The notes: generated by a model from the letters alone, not told the origin. A DNA stretch of 64,000 bases from Incurvaria masculella (GCA_946894095.1 OX335644.1:8971595-9035594), one strand, 5' to 3'. Counted from the first letter of the stretch, positions 31,100 through 42,790 are shown. Numbers and translations are program-made.

Positions 31100-34000
31100 T
31101 GGCGACCCACGACCTCAGCCCGGACAAAGTTCGCCGTATTTTTGTTACCGATAAGACTTCGAAGACACAATTTCTGATCGACACAGGAGCCGACCTTTGT
31201 GTATTTCCTCGACACAAAATACGAGGACCGCGAGAAAAGTCCGCCTACGAACTTTCCGCGGCGAACAGCACGTCTATCGCCACATACGGCACCGTCGTAC
31301 TTAACTTGGATCTGGGACTTCGACGAGACTTCGCTTGGAGATTTGTGGTAGCCGATGTTTCCAAACCCATCATCGGCATCGATTTCCTGGCCCATTACAA
31401 CCTTCTCGTGGATCCACGCCGTCGATGCCTGTTAGATGGAACCACTAGTCTGACTGCTCAAGGTCAAGCAGTAATGGGTGCAGTTTCTAGTGTAAAGACT
31501 ATCTCCGGATCATCACATTTCCACGAGCTACTCTCGACATACTCAGAGATAACACGGCCAGACGGAGCTCCCGAGCATATCAAACATTCAACAAAACATT
31601 TCATTGAAACGACACCCGGGCCCCCGGTGTCCCTCAAGCCGCGCCGTCTGGCTCCTGATAAATTGAAAGCGGCACAAAAGGAATTCAATGCCATGATACG
31701 CCTGGGGATCGCACGGCCTTCCAAAAGTTGCTGGGCCTCCCCATTGCATATGGTACCTAAATCAGGCGACGAATGGAGGCCTTGTGGCGACTACCGAGGG
31801 TTGAACGCGAGAACGAAGCCTGATTCATATCCTGTACGTCACATACAAGACTTTTCACACGCACTACAAGGAAAAACTATATTTTCTACAGTCGATCTAG
31901 TCCGTGCATTTAACCAGATACCCATCGCCGAGCAAGACATTCCAAAAACGGCAATAACAACACCATTTGGCCTTTTCGAATTCACCTTTATGACCTTCGG
32001 ACTGCGTAATGCCGCGCAAACGTTCCAGCGTTTCATCGACGAAGTACTGCAAGGCTTGGACTTCTGCTACGCCTACATCGACGACATTTTAATAGCTTCA
32101 ACGTCCCCAGAAGAACATCTCAAACACCTGGACATACTTTTTCAACGTCTCAAGGAGTACGGAGTTGTCATAAATCCGTCAAAATGCAACTTCGGAAGAG
32201 CAGAAGTCAAATTCCTTGGATACTTGGTATCAGAAAATGGTACACGACCACTTCCTGATAAAGTGGAAGCAATCCAAACGTACCCAATACCAACTAATAT
32301 TAAAAAATTACGTCAGTTCCTGGGTATGTTAAATTTCTACCGGAGGTTCATACCAAAAGCAGCAGAACTGCAAGGCCCGCTGAATGATCTCCTCAAAGGT
32401 AATTTAAAGGGTCAGGCCCCAATCAATTGGACCACTGAAACCAGGGGAGTATTCGAGGCCTGCAAAGAAAGTCTCGTACAAGCCGCGCTGCTAAGCCACC
32501 CAAAAATTGACGCTCCCCTGGCTATATTCTGCGATGCGTCTGATTATTCAATTGGCGCAGCTTTACACCAACTTGTCGAGGAGCAGTGGCAGCCCTTGGC
32601 GTTTTTCTCGAAGAAACTTTCACCTGCAGAGACCAAATATGGAGCCTATGATAGGGAACTACTTGCCATATATCTCTCGATTAAGTATTTTCGCCATATG
32701 GTTGAAGGACGTGCGTTCACTGTATTCACCGATCAGAAGCCTCTTATCCATGCCTTTAAGCAGAAACCGGATAAATGTTCTCCACGGCAGTTCCGACACC
32801 TGGATTTTATCGGCCAATTTACCACCGATATAAGGCACATATCTGGGAAGGACAATGTGGTAGCCGACGCCTTATCACGGATAGAAGAACTGTCCCAAAC
32901 CATCAACTTTGAAGAGCTGGCGTTATCTCAGCACTCAAATAAAGAGCTGAAGACATATCTACGGGAAGGATCTGCTTTGCAACTTAAACAAGTGCTGATA
33001 CCTGGTACCACCGTAGCTGTCTTTTGCGACGTCTCCACGCCAACAGCAAGACCATTTTTGACTCCATCTTTTCGAAGAACAGCATTTAACACAATTCATC
33101 AGCTGTCACACCCTGGCATCAAGTCTTCAGTGAAGCTCGTCACTCAACGTTATGTCTGGCCATCTGTCAAGTCGGACTGTAGACAGTGGGCTCGCAGCTG
33201 CATCGAATGCCAGAAAGCGAAAATATCCAGACACGTATCGTCTCCTCGGGGTGTGTTCACATCACCTTCAGCCAGATTTGAGCATGTCCATATCGACATA
33301 ATTGTCATGCCGTACTCCGAGGGCTCCCGATACTGTCTGACCTGCGTCGACCGATTCACGCGTTGGCCTGAAGCTATCCCAATCGAAAACCAAGAAGCAC
33401 CGACTGTTGCACGTGCGTTCTACGATAACTGGATCGCACGTTATGGCACGCCTCTGCGCATTACAACAGACCAAGGCACACAATTTATGTCCCACCTGTT
33501 CAAGCAGCTCAGCAGCTTGACAGGTTCGACCCAAATAAGGACCACAGCATACCACCCAGCTGCAAACGGAATGGTTGAGCGTTTCCATAGACAATTAAAA
33601 GCCGCTATTAAGTGTCACAACAACAATCGCTGGACCGAAGTTCTTCCGACGGTTCTACTTGGAATTCGTTCAGCCTGGAAAGAAGACTTACAAGCTACCT
33701 CAGCAGAACTTCTGTATGGTGAAACAATTCGTTTGCCCGGCGAATTTCTCTCTCCTCGCTCTACATATCAAGAAGCAGGGGAGCCAGCAGAGTTCATAAA
33801 ACACCTGAGAGAAAACATGGGAGAATTACGTCCAGTGGTTGCATCTCAACATGGCCAAAAGAAGACCTTCGTATTTAAAGATCTTGCCACGACTGGGCAT
33901 GTCTTCGTTAGATGCGATGGACAACAAGGACCACTGCAGCATCCTTATAATGGACCTTTCGACGTCATCAGCAGAAACGAGAAGACTTTTGTCATTAGAG

Positions 34001-34209
34001 TCCGCAACCGAGATGTTACCATTTCAATCGACCGCCTGAAGCCAGCCTTCATAATGCCTGAAGAGCACACCACGGAGGCTCCAGTCAGTTCCACCAGTCC
34101 AGAGGGAAGTGATCACCAGAAAACCAACAAAACAATTGCAGAACCTCCAGCAACGAGAGCCGGCCGTCGGGTTCGGTTTCCAGATCGTCTGCAAGCTGGT
34201 TACTCGTGA
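31048..34209 (+). CDS. pol: Pol polyprotein: protease, reverse transcriptase, RNase H, integrase
   Basis: 1053 codons without a break. Domain order is protease, RT, RNase H, integrase, as in Ty3/gypsy. Protease: DTGAD at residues 45-49. RT: [24 protein letters not shown] and the catalytic YIDD near 343-346. RNase [14 protein letters not shown] near 495. Integrase: a zinc-binding H-X3-H...C-X2-C from about 680 to 712, then a D, D, E set near 749 (HIDII), 808 (TDQGTQF) and 844 (MVERFH). A GPF/Y-type module with DRLKP lies near the C-terminus (about 965-1015). There is no chromodomain and no env. The frame opens just after a stop at 31042-31044, so ribosomes must change frame between 31045 and 31099, or start at the ATG at 31048. 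Confidence 0.95.
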   Translation: MRTTLQSDLGKLCGQSLMATHDLSPDKVRRIFVTDKTSKTQFLIDTGADLCVFPRHKIRGPREKSAYELSAANSTSIATYGTVVLNLDLGLRRDFAWRFVVADVSKPIIGIDFLAHYNLLVDPRRRCLLDGTTSLTAQGQAVMGAVSSVKTISGSSHFHELLSTYSEITRPDGAPEHIKHSTKHFIETTPGPPVSLKPRRLAPDKLKAAQKEFNAMIRLGIARPSKSCWASPLHMVPKSGDEWRPCGDYRGLNARTKPDSYPVRHIQDFSHALQGKTIFSTVDLVRAFNQIPIAEQDIPKTAITTPFGLFEFTFMTFGLRNAAQTFQRFIDEVLQGLDFCYAYIDDILIASTSPEEHLKHLDILFQRLKEYGVVINPSKCNFGRAEVKFLGYLVSENGTRPLPDKVEAIQTYPIPTNIKKLRQFLGMLNFYRRFIPKAAELQGPLNDLLKGNLKGQAPINWTTETRGVFEACKESLVQAALLSHPKIDAPLAIFCDASDYSIGAALHQLVEEQWQPLAFFSKKLSPAETKYGAYDRELLAIYLSIKYFRHMVEGRAFTVFTDQKPLIHAFKQKPDKCSPRQFRHLDFIGQFTTDIRHISGKDNVVADALSRIEELSQTINFEELALSQHSNKELKTYLREGSALQLKQVLIPGTTVAVFCDVSTPTARPFLTPSFRRTAFNTIHQLSHPGIKSSVKLVTQRYVWPSVKSDCRQWARSCIECQKAKISRHVSSPRGVFTSPSARFEHVHIDIIVMPYSEGSRYCLTCVDRFTRWPEAIPIENQEAPTVARAFYDNWIARYGTPLRITTDQGTQFMSHLFKQLSSLTGSTQIRTTAYHPAANGMVERFHRQLKAAIKCHNNNRWTEVLPTVLLGIRSAWKEDLQATSAELLYGETIRLPGEFLSPRSTYQEAGEPAEFIKHLRENMGELRPVVASQHGQKKTFVFKDLATTGHVFVRCDGQQGPLQHPYNGPFDVISRNEKTFVIRVRNRDVTISIDRLKPAFIMPEEHTTEAPVSSTSPEGSDHQKTNKTIAEPPATRAGRRVRFPDRLQAGYS

Positions 34210-34224
34210 TCTAGCTCGATCACT

Positions 34225-34237
34225 GGCAGGGGGGTAC
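34225..34237 (+). other. Polypurine tract
   Basis: GGCAGGGGGGTAC immediately precedes the 3' LTR; the G-rich run is the expected plus-strand primer. Confidence 0.8.
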
Positions 34238-34456
34238 TGTGGGGGCTGCGCGCCTCCACTACCTGCTACCAGACGGATCCTTCAACATCTGGCCACATGG
34301 CATGCGGCCAGGCAGTGAGAGTTCGTCGCCGGTCGACTCAACACGACTCCGGACAAACGCGTAAAATACATTGTACAATCATACATCAAATCGTCAACAA
34401 ATCTAACAATAAATATATAATACCGTAAACTGTGTTTAGCATCATTCAAACCCACA
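34238..34456 (+). repeat. 3' LTR
   Basis: 219 bp, no difference seen from the 5' LTR. Followed by GTAT, the right target duplication (34457-34460). Confidence 0.93.
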
Positions 34457-34460
34457 GTAT

Positions 34461-34887
34461 GATTAAACACGTCACTATGTGTGGACAGTATGCAAGGCTC
34501 TATGCGGTTCACTAAATGTGACGTGTTTGAACTCGGCCGTCGTTTCGTGCAATCGGGGCTAAGTCAGCGTTATTAACGGTTATATTGAACTTGATGGAAA
34601 ACAAAAACGATATGCACTACTTCGGCAACTTATACAGAATCGAGCAGGTCGAATATTGGACTTTCAAGGGCTTGGCTTAGGTGATGGGAGGCATAGTGGA
34701 AAGAGTAAACAGTAAAGCTTTGGAAGAGATAGAAAAATGGGTAGAGATTAAAAACAGGCTATAGTTGAGGAGTATTTTTGCGAAATCAGTAGGCCTATTC
34801 TTCTAATTCCTCGCTCAGGAATCAGGAAAAAAATTATCCCAGAAAACAGCTTTTGTAGCGATTGTCAAGCGGTTTCCTCGACGTTAT
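34461..34887. other. Non-coding sequence with a foldback remnant
   Basis: At 34800-34875, TTCCTCGCTCAGGAATCAGG and AGAAAACAGCTTTTGTAGCG resemble an arm of the foldback at 15092-15314. No gene. Confidence 0.45.
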
Positions 34888-34958
34888 TTGGCTAATAAGA
34901 CAGGAGGTGTGGTATTAGCGAGTCCCCGTATTAGCCACCCATGTTCGGTCACATCAAT
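34888..34958 (+). repeat. SINE tail fragment
   Basis: GGCTAATAAGACAGGAGGTG, GTATTAGCCACCCATGTTCG and GTCACATCAAT match the 3' end of the SINE family. Confidence 0.65.
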
Positions 34959-35384
34959 AAAATCACCCTCTTAAAATGCACATGTATGTATGACAACTAA
35001 ACCGCAACCTAGCTCAACTATCCATCAACATTCGGCCATACGCGGGCGCTAAGCTGTCAAGCCCATCGGAAATCCATACATAGTGAGTCTCGTTAGAGTC
35101 GGGTCCGCCGCTCCCGGGTCCCGAGTCCCGGGGGATCAGGGCGCACTATTATTTCCATATTCCGGACACTTTTGTCGTGAAATTGATGGTCCCGATACGT
35201 CAAGCGGATCTAACGAGAGGGCAGGAGATCTGCCCGGAGGTGGGCAGCCAGTCGATAGCTGGAAGGGGTGTCCGGTGGCAGTTTTAATAGTGTTATCTTT
35301 TTCATTTTCGCCTTTTGACCGGTGGGACCTTATTGCGTTTTGTTCTATCTGGGATGTTCCTCATAGCATGTATGTTGTTTTTAA
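34959..35384. other. GC-richer non-coding sequence
   Basis: Contains a short self-similar run (CTCCCGGGTCCCGAGTCCCG, 35112-35131). The 158-codon open frame at 35083-35559 runs into the MITE at 35385, so I do not accept it as a gene. Confidence 0.4.
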
Positions 35385-35610
35385 GGGCCGATTTTCCGAT
35401 AGTACTTATCGGACACGGACACGATACAAATTCACGTTTCTCAAAAGACGGATAGTGATTGCCGGAGAATTATATTATCTATTACATTTATCTGACTATA
35501 ATTTTACTAATAAACATATGGACTTACCATATCGGATGGATAAGAAAAAGCGTGAATAAATCCGTAGAATAGTTATCTGGCTGTTTTTCAGACTTTTAAA
35601 AAGTCAGCCC
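35385..35610 (+). mobile_element. 226-bp Harbinger-like MITE, copy 2
   Basis: Begins GGGCCGATTTTCCGATAGTA and ends AAAAAGTCAGCCC, flanked by TAA on both sides (35382-35384, 35611-35613). Same family as 19701-19934. Confidence 0.75.
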
Positions 35611-35613
35611 TAA

Positions 35614-36200
35614 ATGGAATATTTTTTGTTTACGACCACCTGATATGCAGATGCTTCCATAATAGCCAACTGCTTTTCTTTAAGGCGGTTTGTGCGTCCA
35701 TTTATATGTCGCCACAGTCGTTTGTCACTATTTCTGCTTTAGCTGCCCAAATATAAATTTAAAATCTATAACTGTACTGACGAGCACACTAAGCAGCTAT
35801 GTATTTGATGTCTTGAAACCATTTTAAAAAAAGGCTGGAACATTTGAGATAATTATGAAGTATAGTGTCAAAAGTTGCTAATTATGAAATGGCAAGTTTT
35901 TGCACACATGCTCACAATATTCTAATAAAATTATCCTTATTTTTGTAATTATTTTCAGAGATTAAATTAACACATCATCTAAATGCGATCGTCTCTAGAG
36001 TTATAGTTTATAACTTCATATTTTAAGGAGATATAGTAGAAATACGAAGCACGAATACTGTGTTGATTACAACATAAGCAAGGTTTCAGCAAAAGTTAAA
36101 ATCCTTTACTACAGCATAACATTCGGTACGGAGCACATGACTCAATGATTTTCCTTCCAGCTTCATTTCTCAATCGATCCCACTTTTCCACACATTATAT
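35614..36200. other. AT-rich sequence without a gene
   Basis: Nothing recognised. Confidence 0.45.
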
Positions 36201-36395
36201 GTATATGCCAGGACCTCACATGCGGTGCCAGACGACGCATATGTGCTCTCGAATTTTCACGGGGGCTGCGAAAACCATGTCGGCCGCCCAGGTGCTTTTT
36301 CACACCATGTTTGAAGGACCCCAGGTTGAATGACACCAACATGTAAACGTAGATACTGTAGCACCGTTTTCTTCACATGTAGACACCGGCTTTTC
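36201..36395 (-). repeat. 195-bp perfect direct duplication, copy 1
   Basis: No difference seen from 36922-37116. On the minus strand a piece reads NLGSFKHGVKKHLGGR, the same LINE-terminal-like peptide as at 625. The two copies flank the CpG-rich island at 36396-36921. Confidence 0.9.
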
Positions 36396-36921
36396 TCATT
36401 CGGCATTCCTCTAGCCCCGCCAAACAGGCCGCGAGCGAGTTCAAACACAAAGTTGCGTCGTTACAAAGCACTCATAACGTTTTCAACTAGTCGACAGTAA
36501 CGCACCCGCGCCGGCCACTTACCCGCGACGCGGTGCGGTCGGCGGCGGCGGAGTGGCCGCAGGGAGCGCGGCGCGGAGGCGGCGGCGGTTGTGTCCTGTC
36601 GCCGCCATTTGTCGCGGAAGTGGCCGCACTTCACAAATCCCTTCCGTCCATCCCGCCGCACCCCGCTCCGCCACGCGCCCCCGCCCCGAGCCGGATCTCG
36701 CATAATAAAGTCATCCGCGAGCGAGGTGAGCGAAATGAAGAAAGTTCTGCGAGTTGTGTATTAATTCATTCGGGGAAAATAGGTACCAGCTTTGCGTTTA
36801 CAGAAATACCTCTGAAGTAATTATGAAATGATCATTCACAGATAACTCCTGGTGATTCTACAGCAGTTCATAAAAAGATATTTTTTAAAAGTTACTTTTT
36901 TTATGTTAAACGCAGCATATG
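36396..36921 (-). promoter_or_regulatory. CpG-rich island holding a possible first exon
   Basis: A strongly GC-rich core at 36500-36720 between identical repeats. The minus strand has an ATG in ACAAATGGC context, a short open frame and a donor. No clear core-promoter motif is visible upstream on the minus strand. GCCGCCAT (36601-36608) also resembles a PHO/YY1 site. Confidence 0.35.
36523..36608 (-). CDS. Possible short first coding exon
   Basis: On the minus strand ATGGCGGCGACAGG begins at 36608 with A at -3 and G at +4. The frame continues for 28 codons (Ala/Arg/Pro-rich) to a perfect donor, G|GTAAGT, at 36523/36522, leaving phase 2. The exon at 8388-9713 needs phase 1, so a direct join would be out of frame. 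Either another exon lies between, or the island is non-coding, or the two are unrelated. No family is recognised. Confidence 0.25.
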
Positions 36922-37116
36922 GTATATGCCAGGACCTCACATGCGGTGCCAGACGACGCATATGTGCTCTCGAATTTTCACGGGGGCTGCGAAAACCATG
37001 TCGGCCGCCCAGGTGCTTTTTCACACCATGTTTGAAGGACCCCAGGTTGAATGACACCAACATGTAAACGTAGATACTGTAGCACCGTTTTCTTCACATG
37101 TAGACACCGGCTTTTC
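36922..37116 (-). repeat. 195-bp perfect direct duplication, copy 2
   Basis: Second copy of 36201-36395, at an offset of 721 bp. Confidence 0.9.
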
Positions 37117-38421
37117 ACTTATTTATTCAATGCGACAGAAGCAATCCAACGGGCTAGTAAGTAAAAGAGCATTCCGAACCATGAAGTAAACTAGAAAAAC
37201 TAAAAAACTACATTTAAAATATAAATTTCAACCGCGAATCGAACGGTGTCGAACCAATGTTTATAATCGTTCGTCGTATAATATAATGAAGCTGAAGAGT
37301 TTGTATATTTTTTTCTAACCCGTTAATTTTTGGAACTACTCCCAGTCAAATTTGAAAAAAAAAATGCATTTGATAGCCCGACTATTAGGGCTTTACATAT
37401 CGCTACGATATTTAGGAGCTTTGCAAAAAGAAAAAAGTCAGAAAGAACGCTAAACAAAACGAAGTAATAGCGCGGGCGGGCGATGCGATGCGGTGGTTCG
37501 GGGGCCGAGGGCGCATTTAACTGGGTTACGCTCAGTAATTCATGAACCGAATACCACTTCAATTCACGGATAAAAGTGAAACTATTAATCGTAGCTTTCG
37601 CATGACCGCATCGCTGAAAATTTTCATCGCTCTCTAATTAGAATAATTAGAAAGGGACAACACTAGGTCGATTAAAGGATGTAATTTCATGAGCAAGAAA
37701 GTATTGTGACCGGTGAGTCACCGGTGACTGTGAATGACAGGCGAATGAGAATTATAGGAGTAGACTCCAGGTGATTGATGCCTGTGAACTTGGCAGAACA
37801 TTTTCCAGCAGATCACAAAAAAAGGTGAGTTCTGGTCGCATTCCGATGAGTTCCAGAGTTCCTGATACTTTTTGCGGATAGTTCTGGCGATTTTAGCCAG
37901 AAAAAAAAAGGTTGAAAAAATGCTCTGCTAACTTCCCGTTCCCAGATTGTATATGATGAAATTGACGCAAGCGGAGCCGCGAACTTCAGCTAGTAAATTA
38001 TAATTTCCCTACCTTTTAGCTTAAATTTCGGTAGAAAACGGGCGAACAGAAAGCGACACCACTTACCTTCGACCATGCCTCTACGTGAATAATTTGTTTC
38101 ATTCGTGAAATGTGTAATGAAGGGCCGGGTAAAGTACTCTCGTGTCGAGAGATGCGGCCAGTAAGCGCCTTGAGCGAACTACATGCCATTAAGGGCTTTG
38201 CAGGCGAAGTTACGTTTTCTTTTGATGTTACCGTTTGATGCTTCGAGTATGTAGTAAGTCCTCTGATAATGAGGCTTAAGGAGGAAAATGTAATATGCAG
38301 GGTGATGTGGCGTCATCGCGATACATTAACAAGGTGATTCCGGTCGCGTGGCTGTGGTTGCGAATAGTCTCACCAGCGAATCTTGATGCGGAGATTCAAC
38401 AGCCGAAGCTACGTGCATCTA
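37117..38421. other. Non-coding sequence with a Helitron 3' end
   Basis: At 37966-37994, GACGCAAGCGGAGCCGCGAA followed by CTTCAGCTAGT is a Helitron 3' terminus (CTAG at 37990-37993). Its 5' end was not located. The rest has no gene. Confidence 0.45.
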
Positions 38422-38607
38422 TGTGGTAGGTTTGAGCCCATCCGGGTTGATATTCAATTGATGAAAAGATGGTCGAAACGGCAATGAAAATTGTTAGTGT
38501 TGTCCACCTAGTTCAATTTAGCCGTGCTCGTAAAGGGAAGGTCCTCGCATGGCACCTCATAGTGGGCATATCACGACGGTGGGTGAGAAATTAGCCATTT
38601 ATGTTAA
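38422..38607 (+). repeat. SINE body cut by a MITE
   Basis: GTAGGTTTGAGCCCATCCGG through AGTTCAATTTAGCCGTGCTC, AAGGGAAGGTCCTCGCATGG and TTAGCCATTTATGT. It stops at the TTAA where the MITE at 38608 begins. Confidence 0.75.
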
Positions 38608-39079
38608 GGCCCTGGTACTAGCCAAATCGCAAAGTTAGACGAGGCACCCCAAGTTAACTAACTAAGTCTGACGATTATAAGTGTCATTCTTACAATATAT
38701 GATTCCTTGTCTAGGAATCGAATTATTTTCGTTAATGTATGTTTCCTTTTTCTATACAAAATACATTGCGGAAACGGTGTCCATTTCCGAACTTTTTTGA
38801 CTAAATGTAGAAATCTAAAAGAAAATGGAATTTTTTGTTTATGGATATATGCTGTTTTTGCTTATATCTAGAAATCGAATTACTTTCAGATTTCTAATGA
38901 GAAAAATCAACTTTTTTTATTTTTATTATTATTTAAATAAATGATGGAATAAAAAAATATTAACAATCCATTATCAGTCTGGAGTTCTATTTGGATTTGC
39001 TGAAGCGTTTCACTACATATTATTACATTTGTTAAAAAGTGCATTTGTATGGCGCGAGTAGTTGGCTAGTCCTAGCGCC
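38608..39079 (-). mobile_element. 472-bp MITE with TTAA target site (family 2), copy 2
   Basis: Inverted copy of 16329-16800, flanked by TTAA (38604-38607 and 39080-39083). Starts GGCCCTGGTACTAGCCAA and ends TTGGCTAGTCCTAGCGCC. It lies at the tail of a SINE. Confidence 0.85.
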
Positions 39080-39083
39080 TTAA

Positions 39084-40690
39084 ATGATAGGTTTATCATA
39101 ATATAAACCTATAATAACAATATAATCTACGATTTAACTGGGTAGTCCAAATAGCACAAGATCCAAAACCCAGAACATCACATCACAATGTATGTATTTA
39201 AAAAAAAATCTGTATTAATAAGAGTTTTGGATGCTATGGGTTTTGAATCTTATTCTATTTGGAGTTTATGAGATGTCGACCATCTAAACAGTAAAACAAT
39301 TCAACCAAACGCATTCATTCATCCATGCCAAAGCGTCAGTTTCCACACGACCATTAACGTTCGCCATGGAGAAAGTTGAACAAAGGCCACTCACCAATTA
39401 GTGAGTGAGAACATCCGAGATCAAGATTTATTTATTAGAAGATTCGAGACCTTTGCCGCGCCATTAACAATTCAGGAAGGATGACATGGGTTTACGGAGG
39501 ATATCAGTGGGAAGACGTGTACTGTATTGTGTAGGGAGGTTTTGATTCGCGCCTTATAGTTGTTTTGGATCTTAAATAGTGACCTCAGCCTAAATTATAT
39601 AAATGTGTATGGACGCCTGAATTCTGGATAGGAACACACACACATATAATAGGTGTCACATACGGTATACATACTGTATGTTATACAAATGCAATGTGGA
39701 CCCTTTTTGAGAGAAATGTTAGATAGTCTGTAAATATGTTGAAAGGATACTAGCAATACTGGATCTGCACATGTGGACACAAAACGCATGTATGGTCAGC
39801 GTTCGAACCGAACATAGCAGTCTGTTGGCACCTGTTACGGTCAGTATTTAAATTTAGTTTAAAATTAGTTGGGGGTTCTTGTTTGTTTTAAGAATAAGCA
39901 GCAATAATAATAACGATGTATTAGCTGCATTTCAGTAAGTACGTCAGTGTTATTTATTATTTTGACGGTCTGCCAAAAATCTTAAATAATAATGCGTCAT
40001 TCATTCGGAATGATGACGTTATTTAATGTGGACTTATATTTATAGCAAAAGATGCAGCAGGGATCCCATCAGGGACGGCACAGAGGTCGCCTGGGTGGAA
40101 CTTGGACCTAGTCATTCTAGTCAAGAGTTGGCCATCACGTGGCGCCCGGCAGATGTGAAACATTTCAGTTAATATTTGAATTTATAATTATTAAAAACCT
40201 GTAAATAAATACGTAGTAAAATAATTTAAACGAATTGAGGTTCGCGAGGCGGGGAAGGAGCATGCCACATGTGCAGAACAAACCCGACCGTAGGGTGCTA
40301 CTGGACTTATGTCGTCGATGGTACAAAGTGTGCATACAATTACGGCATAAGAGAGCGTCCAGCCGTTTTCCGTCATGTCCTGCGAGTCGGTTTTACTGCC
40401 AAGGTGTGGCAAAAGATGTCTCACATCAAACATGTGTACACGCCGAACATTCGCGTTTAGTGTACAGGATGTTCTAACGCCGCCGCCTCGGAGCCGGGTG
40501 CGGCGAAATCGAATTAAACATTAAATTGCACCGGAATTGCACGGAGCGGGGGGGTAGGGGGGCTCCAGGCGTTCATTTTACGTGCGGTGTTTATTTCAGG
40601 TAGATATCAGTTGAATATTTTGATTGCATTTGACAGTTACTTCAAGAAGATTGTTCTCAAGGACGAAAACATGCCTATGTGTGTGTTCTA
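39084..40690. other. Non-coding sequence
   Basis: Two minor points. TGTTGGCAC (39823) to GGCCATCA (40137), followed by TGGCGCCC at 40140, could be a worn LTR plus primer site. A 63-80-codon open region at 40235-40477 has no family similarity. No gene is accepted. Confidence 0.35.
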
Positions 40691-40694
40691 TTAA

Positions 40695-41235
40695 GGTGGC
40701 CCAACCCGCTCATTCCCCATACAAAAGGGGAAAAAAGATTACGCCCATATTTCTTGTCATAGATCCAAAATTTTGCTCAAAATAGCTTTATTTGATCGAA
40801 CTAGATGTCTGATCACCATTTACATTGTAAAATTGTGTTTGGTTTATAAGTTATAAGGTCCGAAAGTTCGAATTTTTCGCGCGTTTTATACAATAACTTT
40901 GGAGGTAGATTACGCAATGATAAAGTAAGAACATCGTAAAAAGATTAGTCATCAGACATAGCTTGTTTAATCAAGATTTATGATCTATTTGGTTTTTGTT
41001 AGATTTTTGACTACAGCGGTCGTGGTTTACTTTTAGCTATAAGTCGTTTTGAAATTAATATTTTCGTAAATTTTACCAAATTATACACTATGCACATTGT
41101 CTTTTTTGTGGACATGTTGCATCTTCCTCATCACGGAGCCTGTCTTATTCTTTGAAACAGAGAAGGTCCCAGAGTCCAACAGCACGGTTTTGTACCGTGC
41201 CCGCGAATGAGTTAGTCCCGCCGGGTTGGGCCACC
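40695..41235 (+). mobile_element. 541-bp MITE with TTAA target site (family 1)
   Basis: Begins GGTGGCCCAACCCGC after TTAA (40691-40694) and ends GCGGGTTGGGCCACC. The right flank is TTCA, a one-base change from TTAA. Copies lie at 44709-45244 and 57618-58110. The interior includes CTACAGCGGTCGTGGTTTAC. Non-coding. Confidence 0.85.
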
Positions 41236-41237
41236 TT

Positions 41238-41668
41238 CAAAAAATAACAGAAATCGTAACTACAAAAATGGAAATATTTTTTTACTTTTTAGTGCTTTTT
41301 CTTTAAAGTCGGTTATTTTTTTTGTTAAATATTTTTTTTATTTGTTTATTTTTAGTGAATCTGAAATACACTTACTAATTTGTACACGTCCTTTCCAATA
41401 AAAAAAGAATCACCGAAATCGGTTGGCGTTATATTGAGTTATTCGTCCATTTGTCGCGCACATCTTAATACAAATTTATGACTTTTATGATTTTCTCATG
41501 GATATATATCATTGTCAGAACTTAACCAAATTAAAATGGGACCACTCGGGAATTTAAAAAAATAGTCATCAAAATCGGTTCACCCAGGCAAAAGTTATGA
41601 GGTAACAAAAAAAAAACATACAGACGAATCGATAACCTCCTCCTTTTTTGAAGTCGGTTAAAAAAATT
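41238..41668 (+). repeat. AAGTCGGTT-family dispersed repeat
   Basis: Matches the right half of 19165-19622 block by block and ends TTTTTTGAAGTCGGTTAAAA. The MITE at 40695 abuts its left edge. Confidence 0.8.
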
Positions 41669-42566
41669 AATGTTTCTTGATTATATATAACATTGATTGG
41701 TTGTTCTCCGATCCACATTTGTCTTTAGTTTTAAATTTAATTTAAATATTAGATTTAAGACTTTTTATTATTAATTTAAGATAGCTTCAGTTCATTATAA
41801 AAAAAATATTTATGTTATCAGCTTTTAATTGTTTGAAAAAACTTTACTTTGTTTATTTTGTAAAAAAAACATGAAGTGAAAACTCTTTATTGCGCCAAAG
41901 TAACAATTATAGTATTGTAATTATAGTATAGTATAGTAGTATAGTACATTGCAATAACAACGTTCAAAATTCAACTCATCAAAATACATTGATTGGCAGT
42001 ATTTACTATATTAGATATTGTTTGATATTGGTCTGTAGCTGTGTAAGTTACACATAGTGCTAAATTTAGACTCGAGCCCAAAATATCTCATCTCACGCGT
42101 CACCGTAACTGGAGACCGGATTAGTTTTATCCATTACGATTTATTATTTCTCCCTGAAGCGCTAATTCCTTTGATGTCGAGCCACCCCCAAGAAACACGC
42201 GCGTTGCGTTAGCGCAGCGCACATGCGACCGGGATGACGATCCCCTAATCCCCTACCGAGCCGCACAAGCGAGGTAACAAGATAAACGCGACAAATTTGA
42301 CCATTATTTCCAATTTGACGTCGACTGTACCCCTGGTCTTACGGACGAGATGAATAAAAAACAAATAAATTGCATTTGTCGACGTTCGTGCGGGGCGGGG
42401 TGGGCAGGGACCACAGAAGGGAAAAGGAAAGGGAAGTAACATGCGGTCGTTACCCGCGACTCCGCCGTATGGACAAACCGTACATAGGGGGGCCGGCGGC
42501 GCGAATGTGCGCTCGAAATGCTCGCTAAGTAAGTTACCACTCAAAAAACGTCAGCACTGAAAAAAA
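41669..42566. other. AT-rich sequence with a GC-richer patch
   Basis: Positions 42040-42540 are GC-richer (CACGCGCGTTGCGTTAGCGC, GGGGCGGGGTGGGCAGGGAC). Minus-strand open frames of 78-99 codons (42245-42544) show no family features. Candidate regulatory island only. Confidence 0.35.
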
Positions 42567-42790
42567 TCTAATTGTAACTCCGATAATAAAACCGTCTGGC
42601 AACGTTAAAATAGAGTCAACTAAGTAAATCAGTTACTCTAACTGAGTGAAAACAGTAAGCCTTAAACTATAAATGTTACTGTATCATTTAATTGTTTATT
42701 TTAACTGTGTGCAGTAACTATTTTCACTTACTGTTTCCCTAACTGACTGAAAACTATTTCTAGCTTTAGTATTTTTTCAATTCATACGAA
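42567..42790 (+). repeat. Dispersed repeat shared with 2853-3100
   Basis: GCAACGTTAAAATAGAGTCA to TGAAAACTATTTCTAGC, the reverse complement of the earlier copy. Confidence 0.6.

Larger units (their letters stand above)
29889..34456 (+). mobile_element. Complete Ty3/gypsy LTR retrotransposon, CsRn1-like
   Basis: A 4568-bp element with 219-bp LTRs (29889-30107, 34238-34456), GTAT duplications, primer site, gag, pol and polypurine tract. Reading the two LTRs base by base I found no difference, so insertion is very recent. The primer site matches the 3' end of tRNA-Trp, and Gag carries a C-H-C-C finger. Both traits characterise the CsRn1 clade of Ty3/gypsy elements. No env-like frame follows pol. 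Both frames are intact, so the copy may be competent, subject to how Pol is expressed. Confidence 0.95.

Noticed and set aside
34210..34237. Envelope gene after pol
   Set aside because: Only 28 bases separate the pol stop from the 3' LTR, so there is no room for env.
35083..35559. 158-codon plus frame
   Set aside because: Its second half lies in the Harbinger-like MITE at 35385-35610, so the frame is composite chance.
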